Shown here: in pieces, positions 49,155 to 56,289 of the stretch | Layout: every line of letters starts with the position of its first letter | How positions within the stretch are numbered: the first letter of the stretch is position 1 | Notes under the pieces: generated by a model | The model's database searches: none | Told to the model about the DNA's origin: nothing | The model's input: the letters and a program-made list of their open reading frames with translations, nothing else | Translations under genes and position numbers: made by a program | Assembly: GCA_963667195.1 (NCBI GenBank) | Contig: OY762962.1 | Coordinates: forward strand, 2,232,001-2,296,000 | Length of the DNA: 64,000 nucleotides | Origin: UBA7703 sp963667195 | Lineage (GTDB): Bacteria > Bacillota > Clostridia > Christensenellales > CAG-138 | Direction: 5' to 3'

Positions 49155-49973
49155 ATGTGGATTCTTCTTGCGGTGTTGCTCGTGCTGATCACGCTGTGGT
49201 TTGCGCTGATCATGCCCGCGCGGAGCACAAAAGCGCAGCGCGCACCGTTTTCCGGGCGGACGTATGCCCACCGCGGACTGTTCATGAAAGACCAGAGCGT
49301 GCCGGAAAACTCGATTGCGGCGTTTCGCGCGGCTGTCGAGGCGGACTATGGCGTGGAACTGGACGTGCAGCTCACGCGCGACAAGCAGGTTGTGGTGTTT
49401 CACGACGACGACCTCAAGCGTGTCTGCGGCGTGGATGCGCGCGTGGACGCGTATTCGCTTGATGAGCTGCAAACGCTCTCCCTGCTCAAGACCAACGAGC
49501 GCATCCCGCTGTTTACCGATGTGCTCGCGACCATCGACGGCAAGATTCCGATGATTGTAGAGCTCAAGAGCGGCGGGGATTGGAAAACGCTCTGTCCCAA
49601 GACGCTGGAGCTTCTGCGCGCCTACAAGGGCGATTACTGCGTAGAGAGTTTTCATCCGCTGCTGGTGCGCTGGTTTTACCTCAACGCGCCGGAGATTCTG
49701 CGCGGGCAGCTCTCGGAAGCCGCGCGGTATTCGCGAAAAGGATTGCCGCTGTATCAGGCGATCATGATGAGCAGGCTGTTTACCAACATCCTCGCGCATC
49801 CGCAGTTCGTCGCCTACCGCGTAGGCCCGAAGTGCCTCTCGGTGCGCCTGTGCGAGTGGTTCGGCGCGATGCGCGTCTGCTGGACCGCGCACCCGACGGA
49901 CGACCACGCGAAACTCACGCGGCAAAACGACGAGATCATCTTCGAGCACTATCTGCCGGAGACGCGCTTCTAA
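49155..49973 (+). CDS. Membrane-anchored glycerophosphodiester phosphodiesterase
   Basis: A 272-residue GDPD. One N-terminal membrane span (about 1-20), then the TIM-barrel: YAHRGLF with the catalytic His, PENSIAAFRAAVE, GVELDVQLTRDKQVVVFHDDDLKRV (metal and second catalytic His, here in parts ELDVQLT and VVFHDDDL), MIVELKSGGDWKTL. It hydrolyses glycerophosphodiesters from lipids or teichoic acid to glycerol 3-phosphate. GGGGG sits 9 nt from ATG 49155; an in-frame ATG at 49146 is too near. A VanZ gene follows after 33 bp. Confidence 0.92.
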   Translation: MWILLAVLLVLITLWFALIMPARSTKAQRAPFSGRTYAHRGLFMKDQSVPENSIAAFRAAVEADYGVELDVQLTRDKQVVVFHDDDLKRVCGVDARVDAYSLDELQTLSLLKTNERIPLFTDVLATIDGKIPMIVELKSGGDWKTLCPKTLELLRAYKGDYCVESFHPLLVRWFYLNAPEILRGQLSEAARYSRKGLPLYQAIMMSRLFTNILAHPQFVAYRVGPKCLSVRLCEWFGAMRVCWTAHPTDDHAKLTRQNDEIIFEHYLPETRF

Positions 49974-50006
49974 GGCCGCGTGAAACGGTCGTTGGAGAGT
50001 TGAAGA

Positions 50007-50636
50007 ATGAAAGAAATTGCATTGATTGCGTACGGGTTTCTTTGCGTGATGCTGCCCGCGCTGCTGCTCTACGGCATATTGCACAGGCTGTATCGGACAA
50101 AAGGAATCGCGGAGCCGCGAAATCGCTTCGTCATGATATGGGTGCTTTCGGTCTATGTCGCGGGCGTGTTCTATTTCACAGGCTCTGGCACGGTGTACGA
50201 CATCCGCCAATACGGGCTGAGCGCGATGGCGCTGGAGCTGAACCTGATCCCGTTCTCCGCGGGCCCGATCGACGCGGTTGGATATTTGCTCAACGTGGTG
50301 CTCTTTGTGCCGCTCGGCTTTCTTTTGCCGCTGCTTTGGCCGAAAGAGGATCGCCTCTGGAAGATTCTGCTCGCGGGAGTCGCGTTTTCGCTGCTTATCG
50401 AGCTGAGCCAGCTGCTGAACCTCCGCAGCACGGATATCGACGACCTGCTGCTCAATACGCTTGGCGCGCTCATCGGGTTCGCGCTGTGTCGCGGGTATGC
50501 CGCGATCACGAAGCGGAGCAAGCGCCCGGAGGCAGGCTTTCGCGCGGAGCCGTTGCTGTATTTTGCGGTGATGTTTCTGGGCAGATTCCTGCTGTTCCAA
50601 GAGTTTGGATTTGCGAAGCTCTTGTACGGTTTTTAA
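50007..50636 (+). CDS. VanZ family protein
   Basis: A 209-residue membrane protein with five hydrophobic segments. LNLIPFSAGPIDAVGYLLNVVLFVPLGFLLPLLW (in parts: NLIPF, NVVLFVPLGFLLP) and LLIELSQLLNLRSTDIDDLLLNTLGALIGF are the VanZ signature. Family members modify resistance to teicoplanin-like compounds or act in cell envelope functions; role here unknown. It follows the GDPD gene and ends in a terminator. Confidence 0.9.
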   Translation: MKEIALIAYGFLCVMLPALLLYGILHRLYRTKGIAEPRNRFVMIWVLSVYVAGVFYFTGSGTVYDIRQYGLSAMALELNLIPFSAGPIDAVGYLLNVVLFVPLGFLLPLLWPKEDRLWKILLAGVAFSLLIELSQLLNLRSTDIDDLLLNTLGALIGFALCRGYAAITKRSKRPEAGFRAEPLLYFAVMFLGRFLLFQEFGFAKLLYGF

Positions 50637-50656
50637 AATGTGCAAGTAATAGAAAG

Positions 50657-50686
50657 AAAACCTGACAGGCTTTGTCAGGTTTTTTG
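50657..50686 (+). terminator. Intrinsic terminator after vanZ
   Basis: AAAACCTGACA-GGCT-TGTCAGGTTTTTT. Confidence 0.92.
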
Positions 50687-50724
50687 CGTTATGCTGGAGC
50701 CAACAGGGAAAAGGAGAGACGAAG

Positions 50725-51363
50725 ATGGAACAGCAGTTTGAGTTTTTGAAGGCTTACAAGGAGCTCTATCAGCCCAAGACCGCGCCCGCGATCATCGACG
50801 TGCCGGAGATGACGTTTTTCGCCGTAGATGGTCACGGCAACCCGAACGAGCCGGACGGCGAATACGGCAAGGCGGTGGGGCTACTCTACGCGCTGAGCTA
50901 CACGATCAAGATGAACGACAAAGGCGGCGCGCATTTGCCGGGATTCTTTCCGTACAAGGTGGCGCCGCTGGAGGGGTTCTGGCAGATGGCGGGCGGCGTT
51001 CCGGGCGTAGACTACAACAACAAGGATAAATTCGAGTGGACGAGCGTGATCCGCCAGCCGGAGTTTGTGGACGAGAGCGTGTTTGACTGGGCTTGCGGAG
51101 AGGTGCGCAGGAAGAAGGGACTCGACACGTCCCGCGCGCGGCTGTGGCGCTTTCGCGAGGGCCTCTGCGCGCAGATGATGCACATCGGTCCTTACGACAC
51201 GGAACCCGCGAGCGTCGCGCGTATGGACGCGTTCCTCGCCGAGAGCGGCTATCGCAACGACCTAGGCCTGCGTCGCCACCACGAGATCTATCTGGGCGAT
51301 CCTTCCAAGTCCGCGCCGGAGAAGCTCAAGACGGTGCTCCGGCATCCGGTGGCGAAGATTTAA
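50725..51363 (+). CDS. GyrI-like small-molecule-binding domain protein
   Basis: A 212-residue single-domain protein of the GyrI-like (SOUL/effector-binding) group without a DNA-binding part. Typical segments are MTFFAVDGHGNPN, GKAVGLLYALSYTIKM, PLEGFWQM, QMMHIGPYDTEPASVARMDAF and RHHEIYLGDP...KLKTVLRHPV. Related proteins bind hydrophobic or cationic small molecules and some hydrolyse them. AAGGAGAGACGAAG precedes ATG 50725. Confidence 0.88.
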   Translation: MEQQFEFLKAYKELYQPKTAPAIIDVPEMTFFAVDGHGNPNEPDGEYGKAVGLLYALSYTIKMNDKGGAHLPGFFPYKVAPLEGFWQMAGGVPGVDYNNKDKFEWTSVIRQPEFVDESVFDWACGEVRRKKGLDTSRARLWRFREGLCAQMMHIGPYDTEPASVARMDAFLAESGYRNDLGLRRHHEIYLGDPSKSAPEKLKTVLRHPVAKI

Positions 51364-51370
51364 AACCCAA

Positions 51371-51528
51371 AAATCAAAAGCCCCAAGTCAGAGGAAGGCT
51401 TTTCAACAGAAAAGTTCCCCCCAAAAAAATAAACCACCAAAAATTTAAAGCCGCAATGAATCGGGTGGATGGCCTTTCGACAGAAAAGTCTCCCCCAAAA
51501 AAACAAACACCCAAAAAATCAAAAGCGC
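51371..51528. repeat. Imperfect tandem repeat, about 72 bp, two copies plus a partial third
   Basis: Units begin near 51371 and 51439, with the start of a third near 51511. Shared blocks are AAAATC/TTAAAAGCC, then GGC[TT/CT]TTTC[A/G]ACAGAAAAGT, then CCCCCAAAAAAA and AAAC[C/A]ACC (compare 51397-51452 with 51471-51527). The second unit merges into the terminator that follows. It is not CRISPR-like: units differ and are contiguous. Confidence 0.65.
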
Positions 51529-51554
51529 TTACTCTTCGTAAGCGCTTTTGATTG
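51519..51554 (+). terminator. Intrinsic terminator
   Basis: AAAAGCGCTTAC-TCTTC-GTAAGCGCTTTTGATT; a 12-bp perfect stem with T tail, working on both strands. Confidence 0.88.
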
Positions 51555-51582
51555 GGATGGGATGGGAGGTAATATTGGGGGG

Positions 51583-51822
51583 TTGTCAGTCTATGTCCTT
51601 GCTCTGATGATAATGTACTACCCGCTTGTGGATTGGCAATGGATAGAAAGTGAACTTCCTGTAACACACAAAGTTGCGCCAAAACAATCGAATTTTAAGC
51701 AGTATGCTACAAGAAACAGCAGGGAAATCGAACGCCGAAAACGACTTGAAATACGCGAAAGTACGAGGATTTTACCGAGATTTGAAGTAAGCGCGGCGAC
51801 AGTAAGGAAGCGAACGCATTGA
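51583..51822 (+). CDS. Possible small protein, 79 aa
   Basis: Weakly supported. An open frame from TTG 51583, about 12 nt after GGGAGGT, gives a short hydrophobic start (SVYVLALMIMYY) and a strongly basic C-terminal half (KRLEIRESTRILPRFEVSAATVRKR). No family recognised and codon use is AT-richer than neighbours. It could be a remnant of a transferred gene or non-coding sequence upstream of tRNA-Val. Confidence 0.25.
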   Translation: MSVYVLALMIMYYPLVDWQWIESELPVTHKVAPKQSNFKQYATRNSREIERRKRLEIRESTRILPRFEVSAATVRKRTH

Positions 51823-51914
51823 CCTGCCGAAAATTGCAATGGTGATTTCCACACGAAAATGAGAAAAAACGTCTTGCAATTTCATCCCCCATGTGTATAA
51901 TAATATTTGCACTC

Positions 51915-51991
51915 GGGGTTATAGCTCAGCTGGTCAGAGCGCTACGTTGACATCGTAGAGGTCGTTGGTTCGATCCCAACTAATCCCACCA
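51915..51991 (+). tRNA. tRNA-Val (anticodon GAC)
   Basis: Acceptor GGGGTTA/TAATCCC, D-arm AGCTCAGCTGGTCAGAGC, anticodon stem CTACG/CGTAG with loop TTGACAT (GAC, reads GTC), T-loop TTCGATC, encoded CCA. 77 nt. Confidence 0.93.
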
Positions 51992-52002
51992 CCTTCAAAA
52001 TT

Positions 52003-52181
52003 GATTATCCTGCGGTGTGCGTTACGTCTTCCGTTATAAACCCACAAAGTAACTTCGGGAGCGTTTCGTTGAGAAGACAAGATCAGGCCCGTTACGGATG
52101 GGAAGATCGCGGCGATCACGGCGTACCCACCTGCCGAGAGGCGGGTGTTATAAAGAGGACGAACGGCACTTCGGGATACTC
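52003..52181 (+). ncRNA. ssrS: Probable 6S RNA
   Basis: A 179-nt segment between two tRNA genes folds into a long irregular rod. The 5' arm (TATCCTGCGGTGTGCGTT, from 52006) pairs with the 3' arm (ACGGCACTTCGGGATA, to 52178); pairing continues with CGTCTTC/GAGGACG, TATAA/TTATA and CCC/GGG. Inside are GTAAC/GTTAC and a CACCTGCC-GAGA-GGCGGGTG hairpin. The start CCTGcGGTGTGCGTT recalls the 5' end of Bacillus 6S-1 RNA and the end CGGCACTTCGGGA the 3' end of E. coli 6S RNA. 6S RNA mimics an open promoter and binds sigma-A RNA polymerase. Assignment rests on length, fold and these matches. Confidence 0.6.
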
Positions 52182-52192
52182 AAACCACACGT

Positions 52193-52266
52193 TGCGGAAT
52201 TGTGTAATGGTAGCACCTACGACTCTGACTCGTATTGTCTAGGTTCGAGTCCTAGTTCCGCAGCCA
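52193..52266 (+). tRNA. tRNA-Gln (anticodon CTG)
   Basis: Acceptor TGCGGAA/TTCCGCA, D-arm TGTGTAATGGTAGCA, anticodon stem TACGA/TCGTA with loop CTCTGAC (CTG, reads CAG), T-loop TTCGAGT, encoded CCA. 74 nt. It follows the 6S-like RNA by 11 bp and precedes a terminator. Confidence 0.93.
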
Positions 52267-52268
52267 AG

Positions 52269-52298
52269 AAAAAGCCCAGAAACGGGGCTTTTTTTGTT
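52269..52298 (+). terminator. Intrinsic terminator after tRNA-Gln
   Basis: AAAGCCC-AGAAAC-GGGGCTTT followed by TTTTG and a second T run. Confidence 0.88.
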
Positions 52299-52387
52299 TT
52301 TTGGTATCATGTAATAGCCTGCGATACTAAGTTGTTTTTCGCCAAATTTCCAACTCGAAAATTCCGATTGATTTCGTGAAGAGAGCA

Positions 52388-52417
52388 AAAAAGGAACCCC
52401 CGTTGCGGGGGTTCCTT
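52388..52417 (-). terminator. Intrinsic terminator of the DUF4177 gene
   Basis: Minus strand GGAACCCCCG-CAA-CGGGGGTTCC followed by TTTTTT; a 10-bp perfect stem about 85 bp after the stop codon. Confidence 0.82.
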
Positions 52418-52499
52418 CATGCTAGAATGCTATTCAAAGGGAAAACTTCGTTCTTTGACACTCAACTCAATCTAACAAAGGTGATTGATGCACCCGATA

Positions 52500-52703
52500 T
52501 CAGATCTTCTGGAAGATGAGCGTAAACACTGTTCTGTCGCCGCCACCCAGACCGGTTCCTCCGGCAACAGTGGTGGTCATCGTGCAAAGCGTCCATCCGC
52601 TCGCCGCGTATTTGTTGAGCATGTTATCAAGCGCCACCAGGTTTTTCGCATCATGACCAATGAATTTTTCTTTTAGGACAACTTGTTCGGTCTTGTACTG
52701 CAT
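52500..52703 (-). CDS. DUF4177 family small protein
   Basis: A 67-residue protein, MQYKTEQVVLKEKFIGHDAK..., followed by LDNMLNKYAASGWTL and a VFTLIFQKI end. The pattern of a YK start, a central LxxxLNxxxxxGW and a hydrophobic final strand is that of the DUF4177 family, a small alpha/beta fold of unknown function. The start at 52703 follows GAAGGAG; the longer frame upstream is unlikely. Confidence 0.78.
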   Translation of the reverse strand: MQYKTEQVVLKEKFIGHDAKNLVALDNMLNKYAASGWTLCTMTTTVAGGTGLGGGDRTVFTLIFQKI

Positions 52704-53178
52704 GATTCTAGCTCCTTCAATATTTTTTGTAGTTTTTGCTGCTACAGTGTCTGATCCTTTGTTTTGCAAGAAACAGGTTTGCTTATCCGTATGAGAAATG
52801 TCGTCATGTGCTCGATACGTCCTGCTTTACTGCATCATTTGATTTTTCAATGTTAACAACAATTCCTACTATTATACATCTTTCTGATGTTGTAAATGTA
52901 AAATATATATAATATTGTGTTGGGAATTTCGTCTAGCATTTGCCTTACAAGATCTGTTGCGCATCCAGCGTAACTTGTTACGATTCCATTCGCAAAATGC
53001 ACTTTTCGCCTACTCCGCGTCAGTGAGCCCCGTCTCCTCCGCAAGGTGCGTTTAGATGCGTCAGGTTGGTGTGGGCGAGGTAGAGCAGCGCGGTGAGAAT
53101 CAAGTCAGTGCCATTGTTCTGGGTGTAGTGCGAAACGCTAATATATAAGAACGAAATCAGTAGCTGCTTCTTATAAAC
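52704..53178. other. Gene-poor region with AT-rich promoter zone and a possible gene fragment
   Basis: 52704-52960 is AT-rich and holds a minus-strand TATAAT (52875-52870) that may serve the DUF4177 gene. 52985-53178 returns to chromosomal GC and contains the fragment listed separately. Nothing else is recognised. Confidence 0.5.
53015..53178 (-). pseudogene. Possible frameshifted coding remnant
   Basis: Directly after the stop of the zinc-ribbon gene and in the same frame, the sequence reads VYKKQLLISFLYISVSHYTQ, then NNGTDLILTALLYLAHTN and stops after a shift; in the next frame it continues THLAEETGLTDAE-stop. Codon use is protein-like, but there is no start codon or ribosome site. The parent family is not recognised. 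Confidence 0.25.
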
Positions 53179-53754
53179 TTACGCGCCCCAACCCGACGGC
53201 GCAACCGCGAGCATGATCGCGCTGAGCGCGAGCAGCACACCGGAGGCGATCAACGACCAGCGGCGGCGATTGTTGATTTGCGCCAGCACCATGCCGAGGA
53301 TAAAGAAGATCAGCGCGGGTACAAGAAACGCCAGCCCCGCAAGCCCGATATCCTGAGAACACCAATAGCCGATGAGAGAGAGCACGAGCGCGGTGATGCC
53401 GCAGCCGCTCTCTTTCTTTTTTTGCTTTTGCTGGGCTTTGTCAAATTCATCCGCCGTGTAAACGCCTTCGCCGGAATGAACGGAATACGACTCCAGCGGG
53501 ATATCCGCACGGAGCGGGACAACGCTTCGCAAGTCCTGTCCGCAATCCGGGCAGCGCGTATCAAACGAATGCTTACCGCAGTTCGGGCAGATCTTCTCGT
53601 GGCTTTCACGCAGGACACCGCACTGCGGACAATTTTGACCCGTAAAACGCGTTTTGCAATTTTCGCACACGTAGACAAACGACGTGGAGCCGCAGGCGAG
53701 GCAGCGGCGAACGCCCTCACTGATCCACGACCCGCAGGAAGCGCATGCTTTCAT
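53179..53754 (-). CDS. Multi-zinc-ribbon membrane protein
   Basis: A 191-residue protein with four to five CxxC knuckles in the first 80 residues (CASCGSW, CLACGS, CENCKT, CPQCGV, CPNCGK, CPDCGQ), a Lys/Gln-rich linker (FDKAQQKQKKKESG) and three hydrophobic segments at about 115-185. The ribbons would face the cytosol. Function unknown. It is the last gene after an XRE regulator and an ImmA/IrrE protease on the same strand, 61 bp after the latter. The frame continues past the TAA without a start. Confidence 0.85.
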   Translation of the reverse strand: MKACASCGSWISEGVRRCLACGSTSFVYVCENCKTRFTGQNCPQCGVLRESHEKICPNCGKHSFDTRCPDCGQDLRSVVPLRADIPLESYSVHSGEGVYTADEFDKAQQKQKKKESGCGITALVLSLIGYWCSQDIGLAGLAFLVPALIFFILGMVLAQINNRRRWSLIASGVLLALSAIMLAVAPSGWGA

Positions 53755-53815
53755 ATCATATTACCTTCCGGAGTTCATCTTTGGGTTGCGATTTTGAAAC
53801 GCGGTGAAGACCGGC

Positions 53816-54289
53816 TTATTCCTTGACCGGATCGGGCGCGGGGGATTCGGCGGAGAATTCCTCCGGCATCGCCTCCGGCGACCAGAGGCCGCGTGCCATA
53901 TACCAATCGATCGACTCACGCAAAAACTCTACGCTGACGTTGAGCGTGAACGCGATTTCGTAGATATCGTCCGTGTTGCGCGCCGCGGTGCGGATTGCGT
54001 CCGGCGAGAGCAGGCGGTCGTGCGCCCACTTGCGCGCCTTTGCTTCGGCGCGCCAATCGTCCGCCGCGTTGTAATGCAGCCTGCGATCGGACCCGGTATA
54101 GTGGTGGCCGAGCTCTTCGGCAAGCCAGCAGGCGCGCTCCGCCTGTGTGCCGTCCTGCCGGATGATGATGTGCTCGCCCGTCTCCGTTTTGATATACGCG
54201 GCGGACATGCCGGGCACGGGAATTTCACGCTCATGAACGTCAATTCCGCGTTCGCCGGCTTCGGTTGTGAGTTCTTCGATGCGATCCAT
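53816..54289 (-). CDS. ImmA/IrrE family metallo-endopeptidase
   Basis: A 157-residue protein with the metal motif CWLAEELGHHYTG near residue 58; in this branch the first His of HExxH is replaced by Glu while the second His and preceding Glu remain, as seen in many Clostridia and phage members. A second acidic site lies in the helix EAKARKWAHDRLL. Family members cleave a partner XRE repressor to relieve repression. It follows such an XRE gene by 44 bp. Confidence 0.85.
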   Translation of the reverse strand: MDRIEELTTEAGERGIDVHEREIPVPGMSAAYIKTETGEHIIIRQDGTQAERACWLAEELGHHYTGSDRRLHYNAADDWRAEAKARKWAHDRLLSPDAIRTAARNTDDIYEIAFTLNVSVEFLRESIDWYMARGLWSPEAMPEEFSAESPAPDPVKE

Positions 54290-54333
54290 ACCCGCGTTTC
54301 TCCTTTCCTCCGGTGCAGGGCTGCTGTTTTGCG

Positions 54334-54657
54334 CTATTTGGTGAATTTATCCGCTAGAAATTCGATGTATTCCTCGTATCGTTCGCGTCCCTCGGGCGTG
54401 AGTTTGCTCACATCAAAGTGTCCTGCGGAGGCGTAGATGCGCGTTCCGCGCTCTTCAACCTCGTCGTCCGCCAGATAGTCGAGGGAAACGTTAAAAAAAC
54501 GCGCGAGCGTCAAAAGCGTGGAGCGCTTTGCGTTCTCCGCGCCTTTTTCATAGAGGCTGACGATGGTGGTATACGGCAGCCCGCTCTGCGCGGAGAGCTG
54601 CGATTTATTCAGATTGTGTTCGGATAGCAGAATATCCAGCTTTTCGGTCAACGTCAA
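54334..54657 (-). CDS. XRE family transcriptional regulator
   Basis: A 107-residue protein with an N-terminal helix-turn-helix (LTEKLDILLSEHNLNKSQLS, then GLPYTTIVSLYEKG and FFNVSLDYLADDE) and a 40-residue C-terminal tail rich in Glu and Arg. It probably represses its own operon and is cleaved by the downstream ImmA-type protease, as in mobile-element and stress switches. The promoter at 54677 faces this gene. Confidence 0.92.
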   Translation of the reverse strand: MTLTEKLDILLSEHNLNKSQLSAQSGLPYTTIVSLYEKGAENAKRSTLLTLARFFNVSLDYLADDEVEERGTRIYASAGHFDVSKLTPEGRERYEEYIEFLADKFTK

Positions 54658-54676
54658 ACAGGATCACCTCGATTTG

Positions 54677-54705
54677 ATTATATGACGTTTGCTACGATGT
54701 GTAAA
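54677..54705 (-). promoter_or_regulatory. Promoter of the XRE-ImmA operon
   Basis: Minus-strand TTTACA (54705-54700), 17-bp spacer, TATAAT (54682-54677). TACGATG occurs twice nearby (54693 and 54715), a possible operator. Confidence 0.78.
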
Positions 54706-54818
54706 CAATATTATTACGATGCGGCGTAGCTGATAAAAAGGTTTTGCTCGGGGTGCAACCTTGAGAACTGCCGGAGAGTATTATTTGTGAAACGAATGTG
54801 AATCCGCGTTTTGGCGCA

Positions 54819-54847
54819 TTGACAAGATAGTCTGTGTAGCGTATGAT
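54819..54847 (+). promoter_or_regulatory. Promoter of the SH3 repeat protein gene
   Basis: TTGACA (54819-54824), 17-bp spacer, TATGAT (54842-54847). Confidence 0.82.
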
Positions 54848-54904
54848 GCAAGTGTATTAGTACGACTAGTACGGTTGAACGGCGAAGGCCGGGGAGGGAA
54901 CAAG

Positions 54905-56095
54905 ATGAGAAACAAATTATGGATCAGGTTGCTGGCAGGGCTGTTCAGCGTTGCGCTGATGATTAGCCTGCTGCCGATGCAGGAAGCACATGCAGAGAGC
55001 GCGCTTGCGACGGGTTACGTCAACACGGCAAAGCTCAATCTGCGCAAAGGCGTCGGAACCGGCACCACGATTGTCGATACGTTAGCAAAGAACACCGCTG
55101 TCAATGTTTACGAGGTCATCGGAACATGGCTTCGCATCGATGTACCGTCGACCGGCAAGACTGGCTATGTGAGCGGAAAGTATATCTCCGTGAACAACAC
55201 GAGCCTTACCGCCTACGCGCTTGGCAGCACGACCGGCAGAGTGAATCTGCGCAAAGAAGCAACCAGCAAGAGCGATAGCCTGGATGTCGTCGCGTCCAAG
55301 GCGGGACTGACGATCTATTCGGCGGACGCCAAGACCGGCTGGTATAAAGTGAAAGTCCATTCGACCGGCAAAGAAGGCTACATTTCGCCGAGCTATGTGA
55401 CGATCGTTTCCAAGGTTGAGGGCGCAAGCAGCGGCAGCGGCAGCACGACGGCCACCGCGGGCGAGATCACCGCAAACAGCGTAAATCTGCGCTCCGGCCC
55501 GGGCACCAACTATTCGAAGGTGGACAAGCTGCAAAAGATGGACGACGTCACCATTCTCGAGAAGAGCGGCGACTGGTACAAGGTCACGGCAATCGCCATC
55601 AAGAAGACCGGATACGTCTACGCGAGCTTCGTCAAGGTGACCAGCACCGCGACGCCTTCGCCCACGCCCGCCGGCATGACACCGACGCCGACACCCGCAG
55701 GCATGACGCCTACGCCGGTGCCTACGGCGGTTCCGGTTGGCACAACCACGGGTAAAGTCAACGCGACCGGCGTGAACTTCCGCACAGGCCCCTCGACTTC
55801 GTACTCCAGCATGGGGAAACTGGGGATCGACACAGCGGTTACCATTCTCGGAAAATCCGGCGATTGGTATCAGGTGAAGGTCAACTCGACCGGCAAGACT
55901 GGATATGTGTTCGCGAAATACATCACGATCACTTCCGTCGTGACCCCGACGCCTGTCGTCACAGTGACGCCGACGCCGGTCGTCACCGTGACCCCGGTCG
56001 TCACCGTAACGCCCACGCCGACACCGACGCCGACGCCAACACCGACCCCGACACCCACGCCAACAGCGACGGTCGCGGCGACGCCGGGAACCTAA
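54905..56095 (+). CDS. Secreted protein with four bacterial SH3 domains
   Basis: A 396-residue secreted protein. A signal peptide (MRNKLWIRLLAGLFSVALMI..., cleavage near HAES) is followed by four SH3b domains, each starting with a V/T-x-LNLR or VNFR strand (GYVNTAKLNLRKG, GRVNLRKEA, ANSVNLRSGPGT, ATGVNFRTGPST) and ending KTGYVxxKY. Thr-Pro linkers join domains 3 and 4, and a TPTP/VVTVTP repeat tail of about 50 residues ends the protein. SH3b domains bind cell wall peptide; with no catalytic domain it is probably a wall-bound structural or adhesive protein. GGGGAGGGAAC precedes ATG 54905. Confidence 0.92.
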   Translation: MRNKLWIRLLAGLFSVALMISLLPMQEAHAESALATGYVNTAKLNLRKGVGTGTTIVDTLAKNTAVNVYEVIGTWLRIDVPSTGKTGYVSGKYISVNNTSLTAYALGSTTGRVNLRKEATSKSDSLDVVASKAGLTIYSADAKTGWYKVKVHSTGKEGYISPSYVTIVSKVEGASSGSGSTTATAGEITANSVNLRSGPGTNYSKVDKLQKMDDVTILEKSGDWYKVTAIAIKKTGYVYASFVKVTSTATPSPTPAGMTPTPTPAGMTPTPVPTAVPVGTTTGKVNATGVNFRTGPSTSYSSMGKLGIDTAVTILGKSGDWYQVKVNSTGKTGYVFAKYITITSVVTPTPVVTVTPTPVVTVTPVVTVTPTPTPTPTPTPTPTPTPTATVAATPGT

Positions 56096-56153
56096 GCGTA
56101 CAAGATTGCTTTCATAGATCGTATCCCCAAGAAAACCAAACACGTAACGGCAA

Positions 56154-56184
56154 TGCCGGGCAGCAATGCCCGGTTTTGCTTTTT
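56154..56184 (+). terminator. Intrinsic terminator of the SH3 protein gene
   Basis: CCGGGC-AGCAAT-GCCCGG followed by TTTTGCTTTTT. Confidence 0.82.
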
Positions 56185-56216
56185 GGGTGAAATCCACGGC
56201 AACGTACATTCCGGGC

Positions 56217-56244
56217 TGGATTTCGCTTCTATCTATGTTATAAT
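56217..56244 (+). promoter_or_regulatory. Probable promoter for the PAS-GGDEF gene
   Basis: TATAAT at 56239-56244 with a modest -35 (TGGATT, 56217-56222), 16-bp spacer. Confidence 0.5.
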
Positions 56245-56289
56245 ACTGTCACCCAACGGGCTCAATTTCGACAGGAAAGCCGGAGAAAA

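Noticed and set aside
51371..51528. CRISPR-like array
   Set aside because: Units are contiguous, about 72 bp, diverged and without spacers; no cas genes are in the window.
52003..52181. SRP RNA or RNase P RNA in the tRNA spacer
   Set aside because: The SRP apical GGAAGGAAGCAG-type loop is absent and the region is far too short for RNase P RNA; a 6S fold fits better.
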